Shown here piece after piece: positions 36,724 to 45,708 of a stretch of DNA of 64,000 nucleotides; within the stretch, counting starts at the first letter, position 1; each line of letters begins with the position of its first letter. This DNA comes from Gluconacetobacter johannae. GTDB taxonomy: Bacteria; Pseudomonadota; Alphaproteobacteria; Acetobacterales; Acetobacteraceae. Made by a program: the position numbers and the translations under genes. Location: NCBI RefSeq assembly GCF_014174305.1, contig NZ_JABEQH010000001.1:248001-312000 (forward strand), in the 5' to 3' direction. The notes under the pieces were generated by a model, which saw nothing but the letters and a program-made list of their open reading frames with translations, had not been told where the DNA came from and searched no databases.

Positions 36724-38805
36724 ATGCCTTTGAACCGGAACATCATGCCAGAAGCACCGCCCCCCCCGCCGCATGGCTGGCGGCGGATGCTGCGCCACGT
36801 GCCCCATGCCATCGGCCTGGTGCTGATGATCGCCGCGATCGTGGTGGTCCAGCGCGAGGTCCGGGACCTGCACTGGAACGACATCCGTGCGGCGCTGAAG
36901 ACGATTCCGGTCTCGACCCTGCTGCTGGGGATGGGCTGCACCGTCCTGTCCTATTTCATCCTGTCCTTCTACGACTGCCTGGCGGTCGTGCAGGTCGGAT
37001 GCCGCGTGTCGTTCCGACGTACCGCGTTCGCCTCCTTCTGTTCCTATGTGCTGTCGCACAACCTGGGGTTTTCCGCCATTTCCGGGGCGGCCGTGCGCTT
37101 TCGGCTGTATGGCAACTGGGGCCTCGGCCCCTTCGCCATCGCCCAGATCATCGCCTTCTGTTCCGCCACCTATCTGCTGGGCGCGGGCGCGCTGGTGGGT
37201 GCGGTGCTGCTGATGGAACCCGGTGCGGTGCCGATCGTCGGCGGGCATCTGCCGCATGCCCTGCTGTGGGGGATCGGGCTGCTGATGTGGCTGGGGGTCG
37301 CCGCCTATATTCTGCTGGGCCTCCGGCTGTCGGAAGTGCGGCTGTGGCGCTATACCATCGCCTTTCCATCGCCGGGCATGGCGATGGCCCAGACGGCCGT
37401 CGCGGCGGCCGAAATCGCCGCCACGGCCGGCATCGCCTATATCTTCCTGCCGCCGGGTACCGGCCTGGGGTACGGCGTCTTCCTCGCGATCTATATCGCG
37501 TCCTACACGGCGGGGCTGATGGCCAGCGTGCCGGGCGGGCTGGGCGTGTTCGACGGGGCGATGATGCTGGCGTTGAGCCCGTACCTGGAAGCCACGCAGA
37601 TCATCAGCACGATCCTGGTTTTCCGCCTGTTCTATTACATCATCCCGCTGTTTCTGGCCGGGATCATGTTTGCGGGGCACGAGCTGTTCCTGCGCGGTGA
37701 TGCGGCCCTGGCCCGCAAGGCCGCGCCCCAGGCCCCGCGCCGCGGCCCGCGCGAAACCCGCCCCAGCCATGTGATCCGCGAGAGCGAGGCCGATTTCTCG
37801 GTCGTCGTGGCCACCGGCGCGGTGTCGATCTGCGGCGCGCTGCTGGTCGCGCTGACGATCCTGGACCCCGCATCGTGGACGAATGCAGGCGGCCTGCACC
37901 ATCTGGTCGGGGTGGCGGGCGATTACCTGCTGTCGCTGATCGGGGTGGCGCTGATCGGCCTGGCGGTCGGCCTGTCGCAGCGCGTGACCCTGGCGTGGAA
38001 GGTGACGCTGGGCCTTCTGGTCTGTGCCGCCGCCCTGACGCTGCTGCGCGGGGCGTCGCTGGCCGTTCCGGGGATCCTGGGCCTGGTGACGATCCTGATC
38101 GCCCCGTTCCGCAGTTCCTATTATCGCCATGCGCGCATCCTCAGCGAACCGCTGGCGTTCCGCACGATCCTGTCGCTGGTCCTGCTGATCGGCTGCGTGC
38201 TGGTGCTGGTCTGCTCCGGCCCGCGTGACGAGGTCGGCGGAAGCTGGTGGGAGGTCATGCTCTTTACCTCGACCCACGGCGTGGCGCGATGGACGATGGG
38301 GCTGGCCGTCGTGCTGGGGCTGGTCATGATCGGGCGCCTGGTCCGCCCCGGCCAGATCATCGTCCTGCCGTGGGACGAGGACGGGCAGGCCCAGTATCGC
38401 GCGCTGGACCACGCGCTGGACGATCCTGGCCCCGGTACGCCGGCGGGGCTGATCCCCGGCGCCGCCGGACGGGCGATGCTGCCGTTCCTGCGGACCCATG
38501 GGTTTCTGGTCGGCCTGGGCGACCCCGCCGGCGCATGGGACGATTGCGCCTCGGCCATCTGGTGGCTGCGCGACCTGGCGGTGCAGGAGGGACGGCAGCC
38601 GGTCTTCTGGCGGGTCGGGACGTCGATGCTGGACGTGTATAACGACCTGGGCCTGACGTCCTGGCCCCTGGATGGCGTGGGGGTCGAGGCCACGAGCTAT
38701 CTGTGCTGCGTTCCGCAGAGCGTGGCGGCGGTCCGGGCGATCATGCAGCCGGCGGAAGGTGGGCATTCGCTGGCGGTCGTCGCCCGCATTCCCGACAGGT
38801 CTTGA
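36724..38805 (+). CDS. mprF: MprF-like membrane protein with incomplete synthase domain
   Basis: Full MprF proteins (about 840-870 residues) use aminoacyl-tRNA to make lysyl-phosphatidylglycerol and flip it outward. This 693-residue protein has the N-terminal flippase region (UPF0104 type, for example FSAISGAAVRFRLYGNWGLG and ASVPGGLGVFDGAMML) and a second membrane block to about residue 560. Only about 130 cytosolic residues follow: LRTHGFLVGLGDPAGAW and QPVFWRVGTSMLDVYNDLGL match the first subdomain of the synthase. The remaining roughly 150-200 residues of the transferase are absent and are not found in another frame. An alternative start is the ATG at 36745. Flippase activity is plausible; synthesis is doubtful. 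Confidence 0.82.
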   Translation: MPLNRNIMPEAPPPPPHGWRRMLRHVPHAIGLVLMIAAIVVVQREVRDLHWNDIRAALKTIPVSTLLLGMGCTVLSYFILSFYDCLAVVQVGCRVSFRRTAFASFCSYVLSHNLGFSAISGAAVRFRLYGNWGLGPFAIAQIIAFCSATYLLGAGALVGAVLLMEPGAVPIVGGHLPHALLWGIGLLMWLGVAAYILLGLRLSEVRLWRYTIAFPSPGMAMAQTAVAAAEIAATAGIAYIFLPPGTGLGYGVFLAIYIASYTAGLMASVPGGLGVFDGAMMLALSPYLEATQIISTILVFRLFYYIIPLFLAGIMFAGHELFLRGDAALARKAAPQAPRRGPRETRPSHVIRESEADFSVVVATGAVSICGALLVALTILDPASWTNAGGLHHLVGVAGDYLLSLIGVALIGLAVGLSQRVTLAWKVTLGLLVCAAALTLLRGASLAVPGILGLVTILIAPFRSSYYRHARILSEPLAFRTILSLVLLIGCVLVLVCSGPRDEVGGSWWEVMLFTSTHGVARWTMGLAVVLGLVMIGRLVRPGQIIVLPWDEDGQAQYRALDHALDDPGPGTPAGLIPGAAGRAMLPFLRTHGFLVGLGDPAGAWDDCASAIWWLRDLAVQEGRQPVFWRVGTSMLDVYNDLGLTSWPLDGVGVEATSYLCCVPQSVAAVRAIMQPAEGGHSLAVVARIPDRS

Positions 38806-38885
38806 CGGGCGGACGGCCTTCGGAAAAACGGTAGGGCTCATCCCGCGTGGCGTCCTCGGGCGCCATTGCCCCCACGGGAACGAAG

Positions 38886-39617
38886 ATGATGCCGCCAGCT
38901 CTTCACGCTGCCTTGCCCCCGGGCGGGCCGAGCGATTTCGCCGCCCTGACCAACATTTTCCTGCTGGCGTTTCCGGCGCTGTTTTCCATCGTCAACCCGA
39001 TCGGCGCCGCGCTGATCTTCACGCAGGTGACGGCCGGGCGGACGCGGTCCGAATGCCTGGCGCTGGCCCGCACCGTCGCGTTGTATTCGGCCTGCCTGCT
39101 GATCGCCTCGATCTGGATCGGCAGCGCCATCCTGGCCTTTTTCGGCATCACGATCGATTCCCTGCGGATCGCCGGCGGGTTGGTCGTGGCGGTTCGCGCG
39201 TGGGCCTTGTTGCAGGCCCCCGAAGCGGTGGCGGCCCGCAAGGAGGAGCAGGCCCGTCAGGGGGGCCGGACCATCGCGGCGCCGAGCTGGACGGAAATGG
39301 CGTTTTTTCCCATGACGATGCCGTTTACCGTCGGCCCCGGCACCATTTCGGTGGCAATCGCCCTGAGTGCTGCCCGGCCGGCATCGTCCGGCGGCATCCT
39401 GTTCTATGTCGCGCTGTCGGCGGCCGCCGTGCTGGTGGCCGCGACGATCTGGCTGGCCTATGCCTATGCCGAACGGCTGATGGCGCTGCTGGGCGTGACC
39501 GGCGCGCGGATCGTGTCGCGGCTGGCGGCGTTGATCCTGCTGTGCATCGGGGTGCAGATCCTGTCGGCGGGGATCGAGGGGCTGGCGCTGACGATCGTCC
39601 GCGCGGCCTCATCCTGA
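38886..39617 (+). CDS. MarC family membrane protein
   Basis: This 243-residue integral membrane protein has six predicted helices. Blocks include FPALFSIVNPIGAALIF at the start and PFTVGPGTISVAIALSAA in the middle. The family was named for the E. coli multiple-antibiotic-resistance locus, but MarC itself does not confer resistance and its role is unknown. Two ATG codons (38886, 38889) follow GGGAACGAAG; a GTG at 38847 is also in frame. It follows mprF on the same strand and overlaps the opposite-strand glycosylase-like gene by 9 bases. Confidence 0.88.
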   Translation: MMPPALHAALPPGGPSDFAALTNIFLLAFPALFSIVNPIGAALIFTQVTAGRTRSECLALARTVALYSACLLIASIWIGSAILAFFGITIDSLRIAGGLVVAVRAWALLQAPEAVAARKEEQARQGGRTIAAPSWTEMAFFPMTMPFTVGPGTISVAIALSAARPASSGGILFYVALSAAAVLVAATIWLAYAYAERLMALLGVTGARIVSRLAALILLCIGVQILSAGIEGLALTIVRAASS

Positions 39618-40217
39618 CGTGCCGTCCGCCGCCAGCAAGGGGCGGATCGCGGCCCGCAGGGCGGGCAGCACGTCGGTCGCGAACCAGGGAGTGCGCCGTT
39701 CCCATGCCCCGGTGCGCCAGGATGGATGGGGCAGGGGAAAATAGCGCGGCATGACGTCGCGGAAATTACGGACGCGGTCCTCGACGCGGCCAGGCCCCAG
39801 CACGGCGGCCTGGGCATAGGAGCCGACGAGGAGGGTCAGCCGGATATCGGGCATCATCGCCAGGATCCGGTCGCGCCAGAGTGGGGCGCATTCGGGGCGC
39901 GGGGGGCGATCGCCCCCCTTCGGAAGCCGTCCCGGATAGCACATCCCCATCGGCGCGAGGGCGATGCGGCGGGTGTCGTAGAACGTGTCCCGGTCGATCC
40001 CCAGCCAGCCGCGCAGGCGGTCGCCCGAGGCGTCGTTGAAGGATATGCCGGTCTCATGCACCCGTGTGCCGGGGGCCTGGCTTGCGATCAGGATCCGCGC
40101 CGTCCGCGATATATGCAGGATCGGACGCGGCCCCAGGGGCAGGTCGGCACAGGCCGTGCAGGCCCTGACCCGTCGGAGGAAATCGTCAAGGTCGCGGTCC
40201 CCCGAGCCGTCCGTCAT
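39609..40217 (-). CDS. Uracil-DNA glycosylase family protein
   Basis: This 202-residue protein belongs to the uracil-DNA glycosylase superfamily (the COG1573-like group). ILIASQAPGTRVHETGISFND is the substrate-binding block, APMGMCYPGRLPKGGDRPPRPEC follows, and PLPHPSWRTGAW holds the C-terminal His motif. Only two cysteines (CTAC) sit near the N-terminus, so the four-cysteine iron-sulphur cluster of family 4 enzymes seems incomplete. It may act on damaged bases or be non-catalytic. It follows cobB on the same strand after 13 bases. Confidence 0.82.
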   Translation of the reverse strand: MTDGSGDRDLDDFLRRVRACTACADLPLGPRPILHISRTARILIASQAPGTRVHETGISFNDASGDRLRGWLGIDRDTFYDTRRIALAPMGMCYPGRLPKGGDRPPRPECAPLWRDRILAMMPDIRLTLLVGSYAQAAVLGPGRVEDRVRNFRDVMPRYFPLPHPSWRTGAWERRTPWFATDVLPALRAAIRPLLAADGTSG

Positions 40218-40230
40218 CGTCGCGGCTCTT

Positions 40231-40935
40231 TCATCCGGCCAGGATCTCGTCGACCCAGCGCGGCACCATGCGCGTGGCGGGACCGGTCATGAACCGCTCG
40301 AAGCGCCCGGAGACGGCCGATGGGTCCAGATTGATTTCCAGCGTGTCCGCATGGTCCTCGACCAGGGCCGCGAAACCGGCGGCGGGATAGACGGTGCCGG
40401 ACGTTCCGATGGCCACGAACAGGTCGCACGCCCCCAGTGCGGCTTCGATCCGGGGCATGTGCAGCGGGATCTCGCCGAACCAGACGACGTCGGGCCGCAG
40501 GGTCGGCCGGCCGCAGAGCGGGCAGGGCGTATGGGGAAGGCAGTCGGCGTGCCATTCGGGCGTGCCGCCGCACGAGGTACACCGCACGCGCAGCAATTCG
40601 CCATGCATGTGCCAGACATTCCGGCTGCCCGCACGCTCGTGCAGATCATCGATGTTTTGCGTGACGATCAGAAGTTCGCCGGGCCATTGCCCCGTGCGGG
40701 CCGCTTCCTCCAGCCGGGCCAGCGCAAGATGGGCGGCGTTGGGTCGCACGCGGTGCAGTTCGGCCCGCCGGTCATTGTAAAACCGGTCGACCAGCGCCGG
40801 ATCGCGCCGGAATGCAGCGGGCGTGCAGACATCGTCGATGTCATATCGGCTCCAGATCCCGTCGGCGTCGCGAAAGGTGTCCAGGCCCGATTCCCTGCTG
40901 ATGCCGGCCCCGGTCAGGACCACGATGCGTTCCAT
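40231..40935 (-). CDS. cobB: NAD-dependent protein deacylase, Sir2 family
   Basis: This sirtuin removes acyl groups from protein lysines using NAD. The 234-residue protein has VLTGAGISRESGLDTFR near residue 7, VTQNIDDLHERAGS with the NAD-site Asn-Ile-Asp, and the catalytic His in VWHMHGEL. The structural zinc site has four cysteines, CTSC (about 120) and CPLC (about 138). TRDG-type variation near the NAD site (DTFRDADGIW) fits bacterial CobB. It precedes the glycosylase-like gene in the same direction. Confidence 0.94.
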   Translation of the reverse strand: MERIVVLTGAGISRESGLDTFRDADGIWSRYDIDDVCTPAAFRRDPALVDRFYNDRRAELHRVRPNAAHLALARLEEAARTGQWPGELLIVTQNIDDLHERAGSRNVWHMHGELLRVRCTSCGGTPEWHADCLPHTPCPLCGRPTLRPDVVWFGEIPLHMPRIEAALGACDLFVAIGTSGTVYPAAGFAALVEDHADTLEINLDPSAVSGRFERFMTGPATRMVPRWVDEILAG

Positions 40936-41010
40936 GGGATGATGTTGCTCCGTTCGGTGTCGTCACGCCCGGATGGTAACGCCCCGACTGTGCCAAAGGA
41001 CGGCGCATAA

Positions 41011-41043
41011 GAAAACCGCCGCGGGAGGACCCTCCCGCGGCGG
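41011..41043 (-). terminator. Rho-independent terminator of the adhA-adhB operon
   Basis: A 13-bp GC stem (41016-41028 with 41031-41043; the innermost bases form the loop) is followed on the minus strand by TTTTC. It lies 30 bases past the adhB stop and ends that transcript. Confidence 0.85.
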
Positions 41044-41073
41044 CAATCGGCAAGGCGACAGGCCGGAGGCCGG

Positions 41074-42474
41074 TTACTGGGCCTGGTCGACCCCCGAATG
41101 GGTCTGCGGCGCGAACGTCCATCCGGCACCGTAAGGCTGCGGATGGAAGATCAGCCACCCGCTGCTGGAGGCGTTCCATCCGCTGCTGGAAACCGGCGCC
41201 CCGGTGGCGCGCAGCTTGGTGACATCGGCCGCGGTGACGCTTGCAGGCGCGCGGTTGCCCCAGCTGGATCGGATGAAATTGACGACATCGGCGATCTGCT
41301 GCGCCGACAGGGTCTTGCCGTAGGCCGGCATGGCCACGGCGGACGGCGCCCAGTTGGTCGGGGGCAGCACGCCGCCATTGACGATGACGTTGACCAGCGA
41401 GGTGGGGTTGTCCGTCACGACCACCGGGTTGCCGGCCAGCGGCGGGAACATGCGGGGCACGCCGCCGCCGTCATTGCGATGGCAGATCGTGCATTGCTGC
41501 AGATAGACCTCGGCGCCGGCGGACCCGGCCGTCTTGCCCGATGCCAGCATGTCGGCGGTGGACGGGTCATAGGTATACGCGCCCTGCGACGGCGGCACGG
41601 GCGGAAGGTTCTTCAGGTATTTGGCGATGGCGCGCAGATCGTCGTCGGTGAAGTACTGGGTGCTCCAGGCCACCACGTCGGCCATGCCGCCGAAGACCGC
41701 CGAATGGTCGATGCGTCCCGATTTGAGGAAATAATAGATATCATCCTCCGACCAGCGGCCCAGGCCGACCACCGGGTCGTTACGCAGGCTGGGGGCGACC
41801 CAGTTGTCGATCGGCGCCCCGCCCGACAGGAATACCGGCCCGCCAGTGGCATCCATCGCCTTTTCCTGCATGGCGAAACCGCGCGGGGTGTGGCAGGCGC
41901 CGCAATGGCCCGGGCCGGTCACCAGATATTCGCCGCGCGCGATGACGGGATCGGTCCCGGGGGCGGGCTTGAACGCGGCGGGTGAGGGCGAGAACAGCGT
42001 GCGCCAGATCGACAGGGGCCAGCGCATCGACAGCGGCCACGAGATCTCGACCGGCTTGTTGGGCTGGCCCACCGGCGTCACCCCATGCATGAAATAGGCA
42101 TAGAGCGCATGCATGTCGTCGCTGGTCATGCGCGAAAAGGCCGGATAGGGCATCGCCGGATAAAGCGTCGACCCATCCTTGCGTACGCCATGGCGAACGG
42201 CCTGATCGAAATCCTCGAACGTGTAGCGCCCGATGCCGTAGGTCGCGTCGGGCGTGATGTTGGTTGAATAGATCGTGCCGATCGGGCTCCGGATTTCCAG
42301 CCCGCCCGCATAGGCCTGTCCATGCAGGGCGGTGTGACAGGCGACGCAGTCGCCCAGTCGCGCGACATAGGCGCCCTTGTCGATCAGGGCCTGGTCGGGC
42401 GTCTGCGCCATCGCCCCCGTGGCAAGAAGGCCGAACGCCGTCGTGCCGATCGCAACTTTAAGCCTGTTGAGCAT
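41074..42474 (-). CDS. adhB: Alcohol dehydrogenase cytochrome c subunit (AdhB)
   Basis: AdhB is the tri-haem cytochrome c of the membrane-bound PQQ alcohol dehydrogenase. It takes electrons from AdhA and reduces ubiquinone at the periplasmic face. Three haem sites are visible: CVACH (about residue 42), CGACH (about 190) and CTICH (about 328). A signal peptide ends at TGAMAQ. The C-terminus WTFAPQTHSGVDQAQ is typical of acetic acid bacteria. The ATG at 42474 (MLNRLKV) matches known AdhB starts, and an ATG at 42495 is in frame. It lies 57 bases after adhA. Confidence 0.97.
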   Translation of the reverse strand: MLNRLKVAIGTTAFGLLATGAMAQTPDQALIDKGAYVARLGDCVACHTALHGQAYAGGLEIRSPIGTIYSTNITPDATYGIGRYTFEDFDQAVRHGVRKDGSTLYPAMPYPAFSRMTSDDMHALYAYFMHGVTPVGQPNKPVEISWPLSMRWPLSIWRTLFSPSPAAFKPAPGTDPVIARGEYLVTGPGHCGACHTPRGFAMQEKAMDATGGPVFLSGGAPIDNWVAPSLRNDPVVGLGRWSEDDIYYFLKSGRIDHSAVFGGMADVVAWSTQYFTDDDLRAIAKYLKNLPPVPPSQGAYTYDPSTADMLASGKTAGSAGAEVYLQQCTICHRNDGGGVPRMFPPLAGNPVVVTDNPTSLVNVIVNGGVLPPTNWAPSAVAMPAYGKTLSAQQIADVVNFIRSSWGNRAPASVTAADVTKLRATGAPVSSSGWNASSSGWLIFHPQPYGAGWTFAPQTHSGVDQAQ

Positions 42475-42531
42475 TCTGTTCACCGTGCGTCGCATTGATG
42501 CAAAAAAGAAGGAAATCCGGCATGAGGGGCC

Positions 42532-44745
42532 TCATTGCTGGGGCACGCCGGCATCGTTCTTCCGGGCATCAACCTCTCTCTGGTAGGTGTCGTTGGCGCG
42601 CTTGATAAGGAACTGGCGGATATCCTCGATCTGCTCGGGCGACATTGACGTATCGAAACGATCCATGCCGTAGGCCGTCAGGGCGCCGCGTCCGACCACG
42701 TTGTAGAACGCATCCTGATGGCGGATCGCGCCGGACCAGCGCAGGTCGGGCAGCACGCCCCCGGCTTCGGCATTGTCGCCGTGGCAGGCCGCGCAGAAGG
42801 TCTGGAACTGGAAATACCCGTTATCGGTCCGCTTGCCGTCATAATCGGCGGGCGGCTTGACGGGCAGGAAGCCCTTGTCATTCTGCGGCGGGAGCTTGGC
42901 CTTGCCGTCCAGCGAGAAGGCGATCACCCGCGAATGGTTGACCGTCCATCCGCTGGTCCGGGCCAGTCCCCCGAGGAAGAAGGGATAGATGCCGCCCCAG
43001 CCGACCTCGACCGCGACATATTGCTTGCCGTTGGCCAGATAGGTGACGGGCGGGGCGATGATGCCGCTCTGTGCTGCGAAGTGGAACAGGTCGGCGCCGT
43101 TCGTGGCGTCGTAGGCGTGGAATTCGCCATTCGCCAGGCCCTGGAACAGCAGGTCGCCCGCCGTCGCCACGATGCCGCCGTTCCACGGACCCTTGTGATC
43201 GACGCGGAACGCTTCCTGCTGCTTCACCGGATCCCAGGCGACGATCCAGCCCTTCAGGTCCTTGATGAAGGCCTGCTTGGCCTCCGGCGAATCGGGGATG
43301 CCGACCTTGTTCATGTCCAGGCCCAGGTTCCAGCTGTCGGGGTGGGCCTTGAAGCCGCCGACCTGGTTCTTGTACAGGAACGGGACCTGCTGCGCGGGGA
43401 TGTACACTAGGCCGGTCCGCGGGCTGTAGGCCATGGCCGCGAAATTATGGCCGCCCAGATCGCCGGGGATGCCGTACCATTCCTTGCCGTTCAGGGTGTA
43501 CAGCGCGTCCGGGTTGTAGATCGGGCGACCGGTCTTGGGATCGAGGCCGCTGGCCCAGTTCACGTAGACATAGTTCTTGCCCGACAGGAATTCGCCGGTC
43601 TTCGCGTCGATGATGTAGAAGAATCCGTTCTTCGGCGCATGGACGATGACGTGCCGGGTCTGCCCGTTGATCGGCAGGTCAAGCGTCATGATCTGCTGGA
43701 CCGAGGTATAGTCCCACTGATCCATCGGCGTTTCCTGGAAGTGCCAGACATACTCGCCGGTCTCGGGCCTGATGGCCACGATGCTGCCCAGGAAGAGATT
43801 GTCGCCCTTTCCGTCGGAGCGGTATTTGTAGTTCCAGGGCGATCCGTTGCCCACCCCCAGATAGACCAGGTCGGTGACGGGGTCATAAACGATCGAATCC
43901 CACACCGTTCCGCCGCCGCCCTGGGTCGTCCAGGCGCCGGTCGGGCTCCAGGTCGGGTAGGCCTTGCTCATCAGCACGCTGTCGGACGCCGCGTTATCGG
44001 GCTTGTTTTCCGGATTCGGCACGGTGAAGAAGCGCCAGTCGAGCTTCCCGGTCTCGGCATCGAAGGCGGAGACGAAGCCGCGCGCCCCGAATTCGGCGCC
44101 GCCATTTCCGATGATGACCCGGCCCTTGGCGATGCGCGGGGCGCCGTCCACGGTATAGGACCGCTGGTGGCCCAGGGTGGCGTCCGCGGGAATGGTGTTC
44201 ACGCTCCAGACCAGCTTGCCGGTCTTGGCGTCCAGCGCGATCAGGCGGCCGTCGAACGTTCCGAAATAGACCTTGCCGTTCCAGTAGGCGGCCCCGCGAT
44301 TGACCGTATCGCAGCACCCCTTGTCGGCGATGTTGCCGGGAACCCGCGGATCGTAGGCCCACAGCAGCTTGCCGGTCGCCGCGTCCAGGGCCTTCATCTT
44401 GCTCCAGTTGGTGGTCGCGTACATCACGCCGTCGACCACCAGGGGCGTGCCTTCCTGCCCCCGGTTGGTGTCCAGGTCGTAATACCAGGCCAGCTTCAGA
44501 TTGCCGACATTGGACCGGTTGATCTGGTCCAGCGGGCTGTAACGCTGCTCGGAATAAGTGCGGCCATAGGTCAGCCAGTTTCCGGGGTGGTCATCGGCGT
44601 GGATGATGGCCTCGCCCGTCGCGCCGAAACCGGCGTCGGCGGCAAGGGTAGATACCGTGTGGCCGCAAACCAGCGCCGCGCATATCGTCCCGGCGCCAAG
44701 CGCTCCTCGCAGAGAGCGTCTTTTCCCGAAAACGGCTCGCATCAT
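42532..44745 (-). CDS. adhA: PQQ-dependent alcohol dehydrogenase, quinohaemoprotein subunit (AdhA)
   Basis: AdhA oxidises ethanol to acetaldehyde in the periplasm, the first step of vinegar fermentation. The protein has 737 residues. After a signal peptide (ending near TLAAD) comes an eight-bladed propeller with the vicinal disulphide CC in KGCCDTVNRG near residue 145 that binds PQQ. The catalytic Asp lies in MDQWDYTSVQ. A C-terminal cytochrome domain has CAACHGDNAEAGG near 653. Electrons pass to AdhB, the next gene. The small third subunit (adhS) is not adjacent, as is usual in this group. Confidence 0.98.
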   Translation of the reverse strand: MMRAVFGKRRSLRGALGAGTICAALVCGHTVSTLAADAGFGATGEAIIHADDHPGNWLTYGRTYSEQRYSPLDQINRSNVGNLKLAWYYDLDTNRGQEGTPLVVDGVMYATTNWSKMKALDAATGKLLWAYDPRVPGNIADKGCCDTVNRGAAYWNGKVYFGTFDGRLIALDAKTGKLVWSVNTIPADATLGHQRSYTVDGAPRIAKGRVIIGNGGAEFGARGFVSAFDAETGKLDWRFFTVPNPENKPDNAASDSVLMSKAYPTWSPTGAWTTQGGGGTVWDSIVYDPVTDLVYLGVGNGSPWNYKYRSDGKGDNLFLGSIVAIRPETGEYVWHFQETPMDQWDYTSVQQIMTLDLPINGQTRHVIVHAPKNGFFYIIDAKTGEFLSGKNYVYVNWASGLDPKTGRPIYNPDALYTLNGKEWYGIPGDLGGHNFAAMAYSPRTGLVYIPAQQVPFLYKNQVGGFKAHPDSWNLGLDMNKVGIPDSPEAKQAFIKDLKGWIVAWDPVKQQEAFRVDHKGPWNGGIVATAGDLLFQGLANGEFHAYDATNGADLFHFAAQSGIIAPPVTYLANGKQYVAVEVGWGGIYPFFLGGLARTSGWTVNHSRVIAFSLDGKAKLPPQNDKGFLPVKPPADYDGKRTDNGYFQFQTFCAACHGDNAEAGGVLPDLRWSGAIRHQDAFYNVVGRGALTAYGMDRFDTSMSPEQIEDIRQFLIKRANDTYQREVDARKNDAGVPQQ

Positions 44746-44938
44746 GTCCGAAGTCCTCGTGACAGAAAGAAAAACCGGATAGTTCCCGGTTCTGGACGGT
44801 CCCGAAATTGGGCGTATCCGACCCGTCAGACCATAATGTGACTATTTCGACAGTCTCCTGACGTTTTAGTGTTCGGGCGTCACGCGAATGCGAAGATTGC
44901 GAACGACGCATGACTGGGAATCCGCCGAAGATCGGGCC

Positions 44939-45481
44939 TCAGGACGCGAACGGATATTCGGCCAACGGCTCATAGACGGGATGCCCGGCGCCGCGCAGCG
45001 ATCGGAAAAGCGTCACATGGGTCGCTTCCACGGCCGGGAGCGGCGTTGCGGCATAGTGGGCCAGCCACGCCGACATCCTCCCGTCCGGGCGCCGCGGGCA
45101 GGAGCCGATCGTGACATGCGGCAGAAAGCGCCGGCGTTCGACCTGCAGCCCCGCCGCACGGCGCAGGGCCGTGTCGATCTTCTTCTGAAGATGCAGCAAC
45201 GGGTCGGTGCGGGCGATGCCGACCCAAAGCGTATCCTGCCCCCCGTCCTGTTCGAACAGACCGGGCGGTTCAGGGATCAGAAGGCAGGCGGGGGCACGGA
45301 TGGCCGACAGCGCATGGTGGATGTCCTCCTGCCCGGGGCGTCCGCGCACCTCGCCGATGAAGCGCAGGGTCAGGTGGTATGATTCGGGATCGACCCACCT
45401 GACGTCGGGAAGGCTTCCGCGCAGGGCCGCGATGGCCTCGCGCAGCGGGGATGCGATCTCGAGGGCGACGAAAAGTCTCAT
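44939..45481 (-). CDS. thpR: RNA 2',3'-cyclic phosphodiesterase (2'-5' RNA ligase family)
   Basis: ThpR opens 2',3'-cyclic phosphate ends of RNA and belongs to the 2H phosphoesterase superfamily. The two catalytic HxT motifs are HLTL (about residue 35) and HVTI (about 122). The start MRLFVALEIASPLREAI at 45481 is the family N-terminus; the frame continues upstream without support. The 180-residue length is typical. It lies upstream of the adh operon on the same strand, with 193 bases between, so co-transcription is unlikely. Confidence 0.92.
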   Translation of the reverse strand: MRLFVALEIASPLREAIAALRGSLPDVRWVDPESYHLTLRFIGEVRGRPGQEDIHHALSAIRAPACLLIPEPPGLFEQDGGQDTLWVGIARTDPLLHLQKKIDTALRRAAGLQVERRRFLPHVTIGSCPRRPDGRMSAWLAHYAATPLPAVEATHVTLFRSLRGAGHPVYEPLAEYPFAS

Positions 45482-45708
45482 CGGCCGGCTCCGCCTTCTG
45501 ATACGGCAGGAGAAAAGCTCCACTCGCCTGCCTGGCGCATATATAATATATCTATCGAGGCGGGCGGTCAGGTCGTAATGCGTGACGGAAGCTGCCGAGA
45601 TTTACGGATTGTAATTCGGATGGCGGCCCTTTTTTCCTTGAATTGATCGTTTCGGGTCCCACATCACAAGAGCAATAGGTCCGGACTGTCCGGACAAGGA
45701 AGGATAAC

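Noticed and set aside
38672..39754. A frame that might continue mprF after 38805
   Set aside because: Its translation is Arg/Gly/Asp-rich with no synthase motif and simply runs over marC in another frame, so it does not repair the shortened mprF.
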